A stretch of DNA of 21,049 nucleotides from JAUZPB01 sp037140715 (GTDB lineage Bacteria > Bacteroidota > Ignavibacteria > Ignavibacteriales > SURF-24). The stretch covers positions 1 to 21,049 of the forward strand of contig JBAXDX010000048.1 of the NCBI GenBank assembly GCA_037140715.1, written 5' to 3'. Made by a program: the position numbers and the translations under genes. Below the pieces are notes generated by a model. The model was not told the origin of the DNA. It did not search any database and saw only the letters and a list, made by a program, of their open reading frames with translations. This document shows, in pieces, positions 1 to 7,184 of this stretch. The first letter of the stretch is position 1. Each line of letters begins with the position of its first letter.

Positions 1-1
1 G

Positions 2-775
2 GATACGACAATATGTTTTATTAAGATAGGATTTATTCCCGCCACAGTTAAGGCCGCCATTACGACAAATAATGATATAAAAACCCTTGGACTCCTTGAA
101 GTTGACGGCAGAAATCATAAGATTGATGGCACGCTAATCTCAAACACAGGCACATTTGGCATCTGGACTACTCAGACCCTGACCCAAAGCGGAGCTTCCA
201 CTATAGGCGGCACGAATCTCGGTGTTGACATTGCCCCGGCTAAAACTGGTAATGAAGCGATAATAAAGACATCACAACCTTGGCCTGGCGGCTATCCTTC
301 CTCTCCTGACAGTATATTGGGCGGACCGGCCAACGGCTATCCGGAAGGAACGCTTAAGGCTGTTGCCCAAAGCGGTATTAACGGAAGCCAGTATTGTACT
401 AACCCTTCAACTTTGCATTATCCTTTAACCGGAGTAACCTACGTTGAGTTACCTAACGGAGATGTAACAGGAATGAATATACAGGGGTCAGGTACTTTGA
501 TAGTACATAACACATCGCTCAATGCGAAAATGAAAAACCTGAACTTTGGCACATTTACCGGACTAATGATAGCTGATGATATTATTCATATTCATACAAA
601 TATTATCGGTGCTCTTATCGGGCTGTCGCCGCATCCTTCCGAGGGCAATACAATCGGTAACGGCGATGGAATAGTTAAGTATTCATCCAAGGCTATTTTA
701 ATGGCTACGAATTTGGCACCCGGCAGTTTGACAAACGGAGGCAGTATGTCAAAAGTTGTGGCATGGATTGAATAA
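2..775 (+). CDS. 3' part of a pilin-like (PilX-type) secreted protein, 5' end outside the window
   Basis: The frame is open from the first bases of the window to TAA at 773-775, giving 257 residues of a longer protein. A TTG at 317 could serve as a start, but the upstream frame is uninterrupted and of the same character, so I treat it as internal. The visible part is rich in Gly, Asn, Thr and Ile. It has a short-strand pattern in its second half (GSGTLIVHNTSLNAK, FTGLMIADDIIHI, IIGALIGLSP, GNGDGIVKYSSKAI) that resembles the beta-solenoid-like C-terminal region of PilX-type pilus-assembly or large pilin-like proteins. If so, it would be exported and would carry a prepilin N-terminus, which lies outside the window. 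It ends 17 bp before the convergent phosphatase gene. That it is coding is fairly sure; the family assignment is tentative. Confidence 0.7.
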   Translation, partial: DTTICFIKIGFIPATVKAAITTNNDIKTLGLLEVDGRNHKIDGTLISNTGTFGIWTTQTLTQSGASTIGGTNLGVDIAPAKTGNEAIIKTSQPWPGGYPSSPDSILGGPANGYPEGTLKAVAQSGINGSQYCTNPSTLHYPLTGVTYVELPNGDVTGMNIQGSGTLIVHNTSLNAKMKNLNFGTFTGLMIADDIIHIHTNIIGALIGLSPHPSEGNTIGNGDGIVKYSSKAILMATNLAPGSLTNGGSMSKVVAWIE

Positions 776-792
776 AATGCCAAATTCAATCC

Positions 793-3351
793 TTAATTAA
801 TTGTCTTAACGAACACCATTGTAATGTCATCATTCTGCTCGCGTTTGTCGCGGAACTCTATTACTGATTCCATAACGGAAGAAATAATCTGGCTGGCCGC
901 AAGCTCTTTGTAATCCTGAATAACCCCCGCAAGCTTTTCGGTGCCATAGAGATCGCTCTGCATATTCATAGCTTCGCTGACACCATCGGAATAGAAAGCA
1001 TAAATATGTTCTTTTTCAATCGGGATCTCAACTTCTTCGATTGTATTGCTAAAGATTTTGCCTGTTTCCAGACCGAGACCGATGCCTTTGGGCTGATATT
1101 GCCTTACTTCGTTGCCACAGACCGACATAAGAGGCGGATGCCCTGCACGGCAAAACTTCGCACTTCCCGCTTCTGTATCAAACAGGGCAATATTCAGCGT
1201 GATAAACCAACTGCGCTCGATGCTTTCATAAATTCTTTTGTTTACTTCGATAAGTATTTCGCGCGGCGTTTTGTCGGCAACGCAGTAAATGCGCATCATT
1301 GTCTGAAGCTTGGACATATAAAGTGAAGCCGAAAGTCCCTTGCCTGATACATCACCAACAACAACGAATACTTTTGACGGGGAAACCTGAAGTACGTCAA
1401 AGTAATCTCCGCCAACCTGCATTGCCGGTATCATTATGCCGGCAATATCAAGCCCTTTTAACTGAGGAATTACCTTTGGTAACAGACTTTCCTGAATGTG
1501 GCGGGCCTTTTCAAGGTCGCGCTCAATAGCAAACCTTTGTGCCTCTGATTCATAAAACCTTGCGTTTTCAATCGAAACGGCCGCCTGGTTGGCAGCTGCA
1601 CTTAAAAGTTCAAGGTCTTTGCCCGCAAACTCCGATCCTGAATGCTTCAGTCCGAAGCATAAAAGCCCGATTACCTTGGAGTTGATTATCATAGGAATTA
1701 AAGTGTAAATGCCTGACTTAATCAGCTTCCCGTAATCATGAGGAAAAATATCAATAAACTGCTGACGGTCGATTGTAACCGGGGATTTCAGAACAATCTT
1801 TTCCTTTATGTAATGAGCAAGCTTTGCCGACTTGTCTGTAATTGTAAGTTCGGAGGCTTCGAAGCCACAACTTCTGGCAGTCCTGAATGTGCGGGACTTA
1901 TCCGAATTCAAAAGAATGGCGAAATGTTTCAGTTTCAGTGAGTTAATAAAAGTCCCGCTCATTGAGTCGAGAATATTATCAAGCCCAACGATGCTGACAA
2001 CATCGCTTCCGAATTTAAGAATTACCTGCTGATAGGCAAACTGCTCCGGATAAAACTCACGCGTAAGCAGGTCCTGGAATTTATCTTTTGTCGACTGGAA
2101 TATAATCGCGAAAATCACAAAGGCAAGGGCGGCGATAGCATTCTTATATTCAGTACCGATAAATGAGCCGATGCCCTGTCCGAGTCCGTAAACTGTAATG
2201 AAATAAAGCGTGGCAATGGCAATGGTAGCAACTCCGTACATGATAGTATTCTTGATTACCATGCTGACATCCATAAGCTGGTACTTAAAGATTGAGTATC
2301 CGAAAGCTACCGGAATCAGTGCCACGAGAATAATAGGCATGAAAAATTCCGGCGAGTTATAAATAGTATCAGCGATAACAGAGGCTATAAAAAATGTATA
2401 GGTAATAGCAAGTATTCCAATAATGTAGCTGATAACAATTATGTTAAGAGGTTTGCGCTCTTCCCGGCTTTTTATTCTGAAATAGTTAATCAGTAGCAAA
2501 AACAGCCCCGCGCCGAACCCGCAGAAAAAAAATATGTTAAGTACGCTGATGAGCTTGAAATAAATGTCAGGCTTAAAATTAAAGTAAAGGAAAAATGCCT
2601 TAAAAACCAGCGACTGTGCAAACAGAGCAAGAGGCACAAAGTACAAACTGCGCTTTACCCATTTCTTTTCTATTCCCTTAAATGGTCTGGGAAATATCAT
2701 AAAGAAATGGATCATCAGAAACGGAAGTATCAGAGAGCCGAAAGTCCAGAGTATATCGAAGACATAGATGAAAGCCATATTATACGCGCTGATTTCCTGC
2801 CGGGGTATCTTAGGTATAAAGATAAAACTCAGAAACAGGATTATGGTAGCGCCTATCTGATAGAAGAGGCGTTGAACGTAGCCGTCTGGCTTTGCCATTA
2901 TAACAAAGAAACCGACAAAGAGCCAGATAATGCCAAGAAGTACAAAACCAAGATTACCGAAGTTAATAAGCTTTTTGATATATACCTTAGTTTCGACAAA
3001 CCTTTTGTTATGAATTATTTTATACTTTGCGTATTCGCCCTCCTTGAATTTATTGATTATAACAGTAGCAACATTTACATCCCTGAGTTTTACATCATTA
3101 ATGGAAATAAGCAGGTCTCCGTTGCGAATACCGGCGTTCCATGCCACACCATTTATTTTTACCTTATCGAAATATATGACGAGGCTGTCTTTGGATACCT
3201 TCTTTGGAATCCAGAGACACTCATCATTAGAAATTGGAGTAACGATTAGTACATAATAAAGATTAGTAAAACCTGCGACTGCCAATGCAACAGTAAAGGC
3301 AATAATAAATTTTATTCTATGAAGACGATAAAATGCTTTTGGACTTGTCAT
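793..3351 (-). CDS. Membrane SpoIIE-family protein phosphatase with PDZ and GAF domains
   Basis: An 852-residue protein, last gene of the STAS/RsbW operon. Order: a membrane segment (about 13-37), a PDZ-like domain (about 60-125, with VKINGVAWNAGIRNGDLLISIND), about nine further hydrophobic segments between 133 and 418, a GAF-like domain (about 440-600), a linker with the ERDLEKARHIQESLLP helix, and a PP2C/SpoIIE domain (about 630-852). The metal-binding acidic residues of this phosphatase family are present: D649 in GGDYFDV, D667 in VGDVSGKG, D789 in FYSDGVSEA and D841/D842 in NDDITMVF, so it should be active. By family precedent it removes phosphate from a Ser of a STAS antagonist. The PDZ domain probably faces the periplasm and may sense peptide termini; that is inference. 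The start follows AAGGTGA and lies 5 bp after the preceding stop, so translation is probably coupled. Confidence 0.9.
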   Translation of the reverse strand: MTSPKAFYRLHRIKFIIAFTVALAVAGFTNLYYVLIVTPISNDECLWIPKKVSKDSLVIYFDKVKINGVAWNAGIRNGDLLISINDVKLRDVNVATVIINKFKEGEYAKYKIIHNKRFVETKVYIKKLINFGNLGFVLLGIIWLFVGFFVIMAKPDGYVQRLFYQIGATIILFLSFIFIPKIPRQEISAYNMAFIYVFDILWTFGSLILPFLMIHFFMIFPRPFKGIEKKWVKRSLYFVPLALFAQSLVFKAFFLYFNFKPDIYFKLISVLNIFFFCGFGAGLFLLLINYFRIKSREERKPLNIIVISYIIGILAITYTFFIASVIADTIYNSPEFFMPIILVALIPVAFGYSIFKYQLMDVSMVIKNTIMYGVATIAIATLYFITVYGLGQGIGSFIGTEYKNAIAALAFVIFAIIFQSTKDKFQDLLTREFYPEQFAYQQVILKFGSDVVSIVGLDNILDSMSGTFINSLKLKHFAILLNSDKSRTFRTARSCGFEASELTITDKSAKLAHYIKEKIVLKSPVTIDRQQFIDIFPHDYGKLIKSGIYTLIPMIINSKVIGLLCFGLKHSGSEFAGKDLELLSAAANQAAVSIENARFYESEAQRFAIERDLEKARHIQESLLPKVIPQLKGLDIAGIMIPAMQVGGDYFDVLQVSPSKVFVVVGDVSGKGLSASLYMSKLQTMMRIYCVADKTPREILIEVNKRIYESIERSWFITLNIALFDTEAGSAKFCRAGHPPLMSVCGNEVRQYQPKGIGLGLETGKIFSNTIEEVEIPIEKEHIYAFYSDGVSEAMNMQSDLYGTEKLAGVIQDYKELAASQIISSVMESVIEFRDKREQNDDITMVFVKTIN

Positions 3352-3356
3352 AATAA

Positions 3357-5042
3357 TTATTTCACCTTTATTATTAAGAGTGTAAGGTCATCGGACTGCA
3401 GAGCGCCGTCTGCATGGCGTTCGACCTCATTTCTTATATGCTGAATAATTACGGATGCTGATTTATTCTGAATCTCTTTAGCCACTATTTCCTCAAGATG
3501 CTGGTCTGTAAACTCGTCCATTTGTTTATTCATTGCCTCGGTTACGCCATCGGTAAACAGCACGATAATATCGCCGGAGACAAGCTGAATCGATTCCGAA
3601 ACATAAGGGGAAGTAGTTTTCATCACGCCAAGGATCATCCCGCCTTTTTCCAGTTTGATAATATTCCCATCTCTGATAAGCAACGGCGGGTTATGCCCGG
3701 CGTTAACGTAAGTCAGAATGTTATTCTCATCGCTGATAACTCCCCAGAAGAATGTAATAAAGTTCCCCATCGCTGTATTCTCTGAGACCAGGTCATTTAA
3801 GACGTTTGTAGCTTCCGAAAGTTCGAGTTGCTGCCGGCTGATGCTTTTTAAGAAAGCCTGAAGGTTAGCCATCAGTAGCGATGCGGGAACGCCCTTGCCC
3901 GAAACATCTCCAATAGCAAACAGAAGCGAGTTATCCTGAAACTTAACTAAATCGTAATAATCGCCACCTACCTGTTTTGATGAAATATTTACTGCGGCAA
4001 TTTCGAAATTTTTCATCTCGGGAATTCTCTGCGGCAACAAACTTCTCTGAATGCCGCAGGCTATCTCAAGGTCTTCCTCCATTTTCTGCTTTTCTATAGT
4101 CTCCTTAAATAGCTTTGCATTCTCGATTGAAATAATAGCAAGACTGCCGATAGCATAAATAAATTCAATGTCAGATTCAGTAAATCCCTGACCGTTAAAC
4201 CTCTTGCCAAGAAGAATAAGCCCCTTTGTTTTGCCTTGAATCTGCATGGGAATAATAAGCTCAATGCCGAGAGCTGTAAGCGAAGAAAACTCTTCGTCAA
4301 TCTGTTCCCTATAAAGCGGCTTGCTCACTTTTGCCACGGCACATTTTTCTAATTCCTCCTGAATCGTCTTTTTATTCAGTTTAGCTTCAATTACTTCAAT
4401 GCCCGTACTCTGGCAGAGGACGACTGCATAGTTGCTTACAAGAAGCTGACCTATTACTGAATAAACGAGTAGCTTTCCTATTCTTGAAACCTCGAGTATT
4501 CCGCTGAATTCCTTGCTAAGTTCGAACAGGGAAGAAAGCATGGAAACCTTGTTATCCAGGTTCCGGTTTACAGACTTAAGTTTTTCAATAATAATCGAGT
4601 TTTCAATTGCCGTAGCCGCTATGTTGCTAATTGTACAAAGAAAGTCGCTGTCTTCTATGGAATATTCTTTCCCGCTTAATCTTTCTCCGAGGAATATAAT
4701 GCCTCTGATCCCCTGCGAGGATACAATCTGCCAAGAAATACATAGCTTGTATTTATCACAGAATTCTTTGAGGGGAGATTCGTCAAAAGTTTTCCCCTGG
4801 AGTTTTAGCACAGGAAAGTGTTCCTGCGCTTTTTCAGGGATTCCCCTGGCAGTTGTGAATTTTAATATATTTTCATTATCAAAGAGCGCGACAAAGCCAC
4901 GCGTAGCGTGGAACTTGCTAAAGCAGGTCAGAATCAGGTTATTAATAATAAATTTTAGATCCAGGCTGGAGTTAATAAGATTGCTGAAATCTACTAATGC
5001 AGATAAATTTCTTTTCGCTTCATTCGTATCGATTGTATTCAT
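3357..5042 (-). CDS. Cytoplasmic GAF-GAF-SpoIIE protein phosphatase
   Basis: A 561-residue protein without membrane segments. Two GAF-like domains (about 15-150 and 170-310) are joined by a helical linker and followed by EKQKMEEDLEIACGIQRSLL and a SpoIIE/PP2C domain (about 330-561). Catalytic metal ligands are visible: D361 in GGDYYDLV, D379 in IGDVSGKGVPASL, D498 in FTDGVTEA and D551/D552 in SDDLTLL. The expected role is dephosphorylation of the STAS antagonist encoded two genes upstream, controlled by small-molecule or redox input to the GAF domains; the ligand cannot be read from sequence. It starts 18 bp after the RsbW-type gene and is followed after 5 bp by a second, membrane-bound phosphatase with a similar catalytic half. 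The pair therefore looks like one cytoplasmic and one envelope-side input to the same switch. Confidence 0.92.
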   Translation of the reverse strand: MNTIDTNEAKRNLSALVDFSNLINSSLDLKFIINNLILTCFSKFHATRGFVALFDNENILKFTTARGIPEKAQEHFPVLKLQGKTFDESPLKEFCDKYKLCISWQIVSSQGIRGIIFLGERLSGKEYSIEDSDFLCTISNIAATAIENSIIIEKLKSVNRNLDNKVSMLSSLFELSKEFSGILEVSRIGKLLVYSVIGQLLVSNYAVVLCQSTGIEVIEAKLNKKTIQEELEKCAVAKVSKPLYREQIDEEFSSLTALGIELIIPMQIQGKTKGLILLGKRFNGQGFTESDIEFIYAIGSLAIISIENAKLFKETIEKQKMEEDLEIACGIQRSLLPQRIPEMKNFEIAAVNISSKQVGGDYYDLVKFQDNSLLFAIGDVSGKGVPASLLMANLQAFLKSISRQQLELSEATNVLNDLVSENTAMGNFITFFWGVISDENNILTYVNAGHNPPLLIRDGNIIKLEKGGMILGVMKTTSPYVSESIQLVSGDIIVLFTDGVTEAMNKQMDEFTDQHLEEIVAKEIQNKSASVIIQHIRNEVERHADGALQSDDLTLLIIKVK

Positions 5043-5060
5043 CTTGTCATTTCTTTAATA

Positions 5061-5492
5061 CTAAAAGTATTTCACCAAAACAACCTGGTTCCTTTTGTCG
5101 GCAACCGAATAAAAATTCACCTCATCCATAAGTTTTTTCATCAGACAAATGCCGAGTCCGCCTACTTTGTGCCGGTTATAAAACTTTCTTATATCCGGTT
5201 CCGGAACATTCGCCGGATCAAAGTTATAGCCGTAATCAGTAATGGCAATGCTCATCTTTTTATTTGCAATACTGATATTCACAACTATATCTCCTTCGGG
5301 TGAATTTTTATATGCATGTTTTATTATATTTGTGCAGGCTTCATCTACGGCAAGGGTGATTTTGCCAATTGCCTCATTGTTAAAGCCGCACTTCTCAGCT
5401 GCGGATTTAGTGAAATTTCTGATGAGTGAAAGATTGCCGGTAACACTTTTAACAACCAGCTCTTTTTCAAACAATTTATTCTCTGTATCCAA
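5061..5492 (-). CDS. RsbW/SpoIIAB-type serine kinase (anti-sigma factor), HATPase_c_2 family
   Basis: A 143-residue GHKL ATPase. The N-box is LAVDEACTNIIKHAY (E51, N54), the first glycine box is DYGYNFDP (86-93), and GGLGICLMKKLMDEV (111-125) forms the ATP lid and following helix. This is the layout of RsbW/SpoIIAB-type kinases, which bind a sigma factor or other partner and phosphorylate the STAS antagonist. The chosen start is TTG at 5492, just 3 bp behind the stop of the STAS gene and preceded by the purine-rich AGAAGAG; no ATG lies nearby in frame. The direct neighbourhood of a STAS gene and two SpoIIE phosphatases supports a full partner-switch circuit. Whether the target is the nearby ECF sigma factor is not shown by the sequence. 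Confidence 0.9.
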   Translation of the reverse strand: MDTENKLFEKELVVKSVTGNLSLIRNFTKSAAEKCGFNNEAIGKITLAVDEACTNIIKHAYKNSPEGDIVVNISIANKKMSIAITDYGYNFDPANVPEPDIRKFYNRHKVGGLGICLMKKLMDEVNFYSVADKRNQVVLVKYF

Positions 5493-5495
5493 TTA

Positions 5496-5849
5496 TTAAC
5501 TCTTCTCGCTGAACTTTTTAATGGCTTCTTCTTCATCATTATAGAATTCATACAATAGCGGAAACCCCAGCAAATCAAAAATATTAAACACCTGAGGGGT
5601 CATGTTCGAAAATTTAATATCGCCACTATTATCCCTCATAGTTTCAATGTACGCCATAAAGACCCCAAGACCGGCACTGCTGATGTAAGCAAGCTTTTCA
5701 AAGTTAACCACTACCCTGAACCTGTTATCTTTGATAAATCTTGTAAAGACGATCTCAAGCTCAGGGGCGGTATGTGCGTCAAGATACCCATGTAAGTTAA
5801 CAACATTCACCAGGCTGTCTTCCCGCGTTTTCACATTAAAATCGACCAT
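5496..5849 (-). CDS. STAS-domain anti-sigma factor antagonist (RsbV/SpoIIAA type)
   Basis: A 117-residue single STAS domain and the first gene of the leftward operon. The phosphorylation loop reads AYISSAGLGVFM; S58 aligns with the serine that RsbW-type kinases modify in the DS(S/T)GLG motif, although the preceding Asp is Ser here (S57). The expected role is to capture the RsbW-type kinase when unphosphorylated and release the kinase's partner. The ATG is preceded by GGGAGA at good spacing. The 240-bp region upstream holds a 21-bp tandem array that may control the operon. The downstream kinase gene starts 3 bp after this stop. Confidence 0.92.
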   Translation of the reverse strand: MVDFNVKTREDSLVNVVNLHGYLDAHTAPELEIVFTRFIKDNRFRVVVNFEKLAYISSAGLGVFMAYIETMRDNSGDIKFSNMTPQVFNIFDLLGFPLLYEFYNDEEEAIKKFSEKS

Positions 5850-5944
5850 TAAACATCTCCCGCGTTATTAATTTGTTCATTTTTGCGTAAGGCAACTGAA
5901 ATTAAGTTAAATTTATCCCTATAGGTTAGTATATAGCTTCCAGA

Positions 5945-6028
5945 CCGATAATCATGAAGCTGGAACTGATAAATATGAGCTAAGAACTGATAATTTTGAG
6001 GTGGGAGCCGATAAAATTATCAGCGCTA
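5945..6028. repeat. Four-copy 21-bp degenerate tandem array with GATAA boxes
   Basis: Four units start at 5945, 5966, 5987 and 6008, exactly 21 bp apart, each opening with CCGATAA or CTGATAA. Units 1-3 also share the centre TGA and the purine-rich end GRR; unit 4 diverges after the box. Its start forms an imperfect inverted repeat, CCGATAA-AA-TTATCAG (6008-6023). On the minus strand the box reads TTATCRG. The array lies 96-180 bp upstream of the STAS operon start and 61 bp after the sigma-factor stop. A 21-bp period is two helical turns, so the boxes face the same side of the DNA, as cooperative binding sites do. The function is inferred. Confidence 0.7.
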
Positions 6029-6088
6029 AAAATAAGATTTTAGTATATATTCATGGAGAACCTGGAGATCATACAAACAAAACAAGGA

Positions 6089-6676
6089 TTACATCATCAG
6101 GTCTTTCTCAAAAGGCTGAAGAAGGAATTTAAGGCTTTCCCGCGCTCTGAATATCCTGGATTTAATTGTCCCGACCTCGCACTCCAAAGATTCGGCTATT
6201 TCCTTATAGCTAAGACTATCTACTTCGCGCATAATTAATGGAATTTTTAGCTTTTCAGGCAGCCTTGCAATTGCCTGCTGTACAATTTCCGTAGTATCAA
6301 CATATTCAGAAGATGAATCCGAACTGCCGTATTCATCCTCTGATTCATTAACCGGGATGAATATGCTCCTAATCCGAATCTTCCTTAAATGGTCTTTACA
6401 TTTGTTTACTGTAATCCTGTAAAGCCATGTGGTAAACTGCGATTCAAAGCGAAAGTCTTTAAGCTTATTGAAGACACTAATAAAGACATCCTGCGAGATA
6501 TCATCAATATTTTCGCGATTGCCGAGAGTCAAATAAACCAGATTTTGCACCTTGTCCTTATGCCTCATGACCAGCGTTCTGAACGTAGAATCATCGCCGT
6601 CAATAAATCTTTGAATTAAGGCAAAATCGTCATCCTGATTTGTTGCCTGCTGATTAATCAAACCTGGTATGCTCAT
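6089..6676 (-). CDS. ECF-type RNA polymerase sigma factor (sigma-70 family, group 4)
   Basis: A 195-residue protein with region 2 at about 25-100 (NIDDISQDVFISVFNKL, FTTWLYRITVNKCKDHLRK) and region 4 at about 131-180 (LPEKLKIPLIMREVDSLSY, KEIAESLECEVGTIKSRIFR), joined by an acidic Ser-rich linker (about 110-127). Region 3 is absent, as in ECF sigma factors. The role is to direct RNA polymerase to a small set of promoters. No zinc-binding or transmembrane anti-sigma gene follows it, unlike most ECF factors; the next genes in the same direction are a STAS/RsbW/SpoIIE set. No clear Shine-Dalgarno is seen before the ATG. Linker length and the lack of an obvious cognate anti-sigma make it a candidate target of the partner switch, but this is inference. 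Confidence 0.93.
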   Translation of the reverse strand: MSIPGLINQQATNQDDDFALIQRFIDGDDSTFRTLVMRHKDKVQNLVYLTLGNRENIDDISQDVFISVFNKLKDFRFESQFTTWLYRITVNKCKDHLRKIRIRSIFIPVNESEDEYGSSDSSSEYVDTTEIVQQAIARLPEKLKIPLIMREVDSLSYKEIAESLECEVGTIKSRIFRARESLKFLLQPFEKDLMM

Positions 6677-6736
6677 ATCGTTTAGAATCTATGTTGTCAG
6701 ACGAAATAATTTACTGGCTACGTCTTGTCTGGTAAA

Positions 6737-6765
6737 TAAAACCCGCGGGAATCAGACTGGTTTTA
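6737..6765 (-). terminator. Possible terminator after the chemoreceptor gene
   Basis: A 7-bp stem, TAAAACC pairing with GGTTTTA, closes a 15-nt GC-rich loop. It lies about 30 bp past the end of the chemoreceptor reading frame and 60 bp before the sigma-factor start. On the minus strand the stem ends in TTTTA. The long loop and short U-run make it a weak candidate. Confidence 0.3.
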
Positions 6766-6794
6766 AATAATTAAGTACCAGATATTGCCAAAGT

Positions 6795-7184
6795 TCAATT
6801 GGACAGATGTTTTCTATAAGTCAGCTTTTTGTTGCCGGCATTATTTGGAAGAAGTCCGATATTTTTGGGGACAATATCATTTCTCTGTTCATGAATTTTG
6901 AATTTGCCTATTAATCCCTGGATATCTAGTGTAAGCCGGTGTAAATCTTCGGAGGCTCTTGCTATTTGTTGCGTACCGGCAGCGCTTTCCTGTGTAATAC
7001 TGCTAATGCCTTCAACATTCTTACTGATTTCCTCGGCAACGCTTGACTGTTCCTCACTTGCAACCGCCACCTGTACGATAATATCGCTGGCTGATTGATT
7101 TACTTCGAGAATTTGTTTTAACGCCAATGCGACTTCCTCGGTAAGCCTCATACCATCCTCCACGGAACTATCAGCCATAAGCAT
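6795..7184 (-). CDS. Methyl-accepting chemotaxis protein, C-terminal part separated by a frameshift
   Basis: This frame continues the chemoreceptor encoded upstream after a one-base shift. The open stretch extends back to about 7196, where ADSSMLMADSSVEDGMRLTE carries on the signalling-domain helix that the upstream frame loses. It encodes the descending coiled coil of the cytoplasmic hairpin (VAVASEEQSSVAEEISKNVE, ITQESAAGTQQIARASEDLH) and a short basic tail ending in YRKHLSN. No CheR-binding pentapeptide is seen. The ATG at 7184 has no ribosome site of its own, so this is probably not an independent gene. It is either a broken gene or a sequencing error; see the findings. Confidence 0.75.
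   Translation of the reverse strand: MLMADSSVEDGMRLTEEVALALKQILEVNQSASDIIVQVAVASEEQSSVAEEISKNVEGISSITQESAAGTQQIARASEDLHRLTLDIQGLIGKFKIHEQRNDIVPKNIGLLPNNAGNKKLTYRKHLSN

Noticed and set aside
2707..3249. A 180-codon open frame on the plus strand
   Set aside because: It lies wholly opposite the PDZ/membrane part of the phosphatase gene, has no family resemblance and no ribosome site, and the minus-strand protein is clearly real.
4513..5058. A 181-codon open frame on the plus strand
   Set aside because: Antisense to the double-GAF phosphatase; no recognisable domain or start signal.
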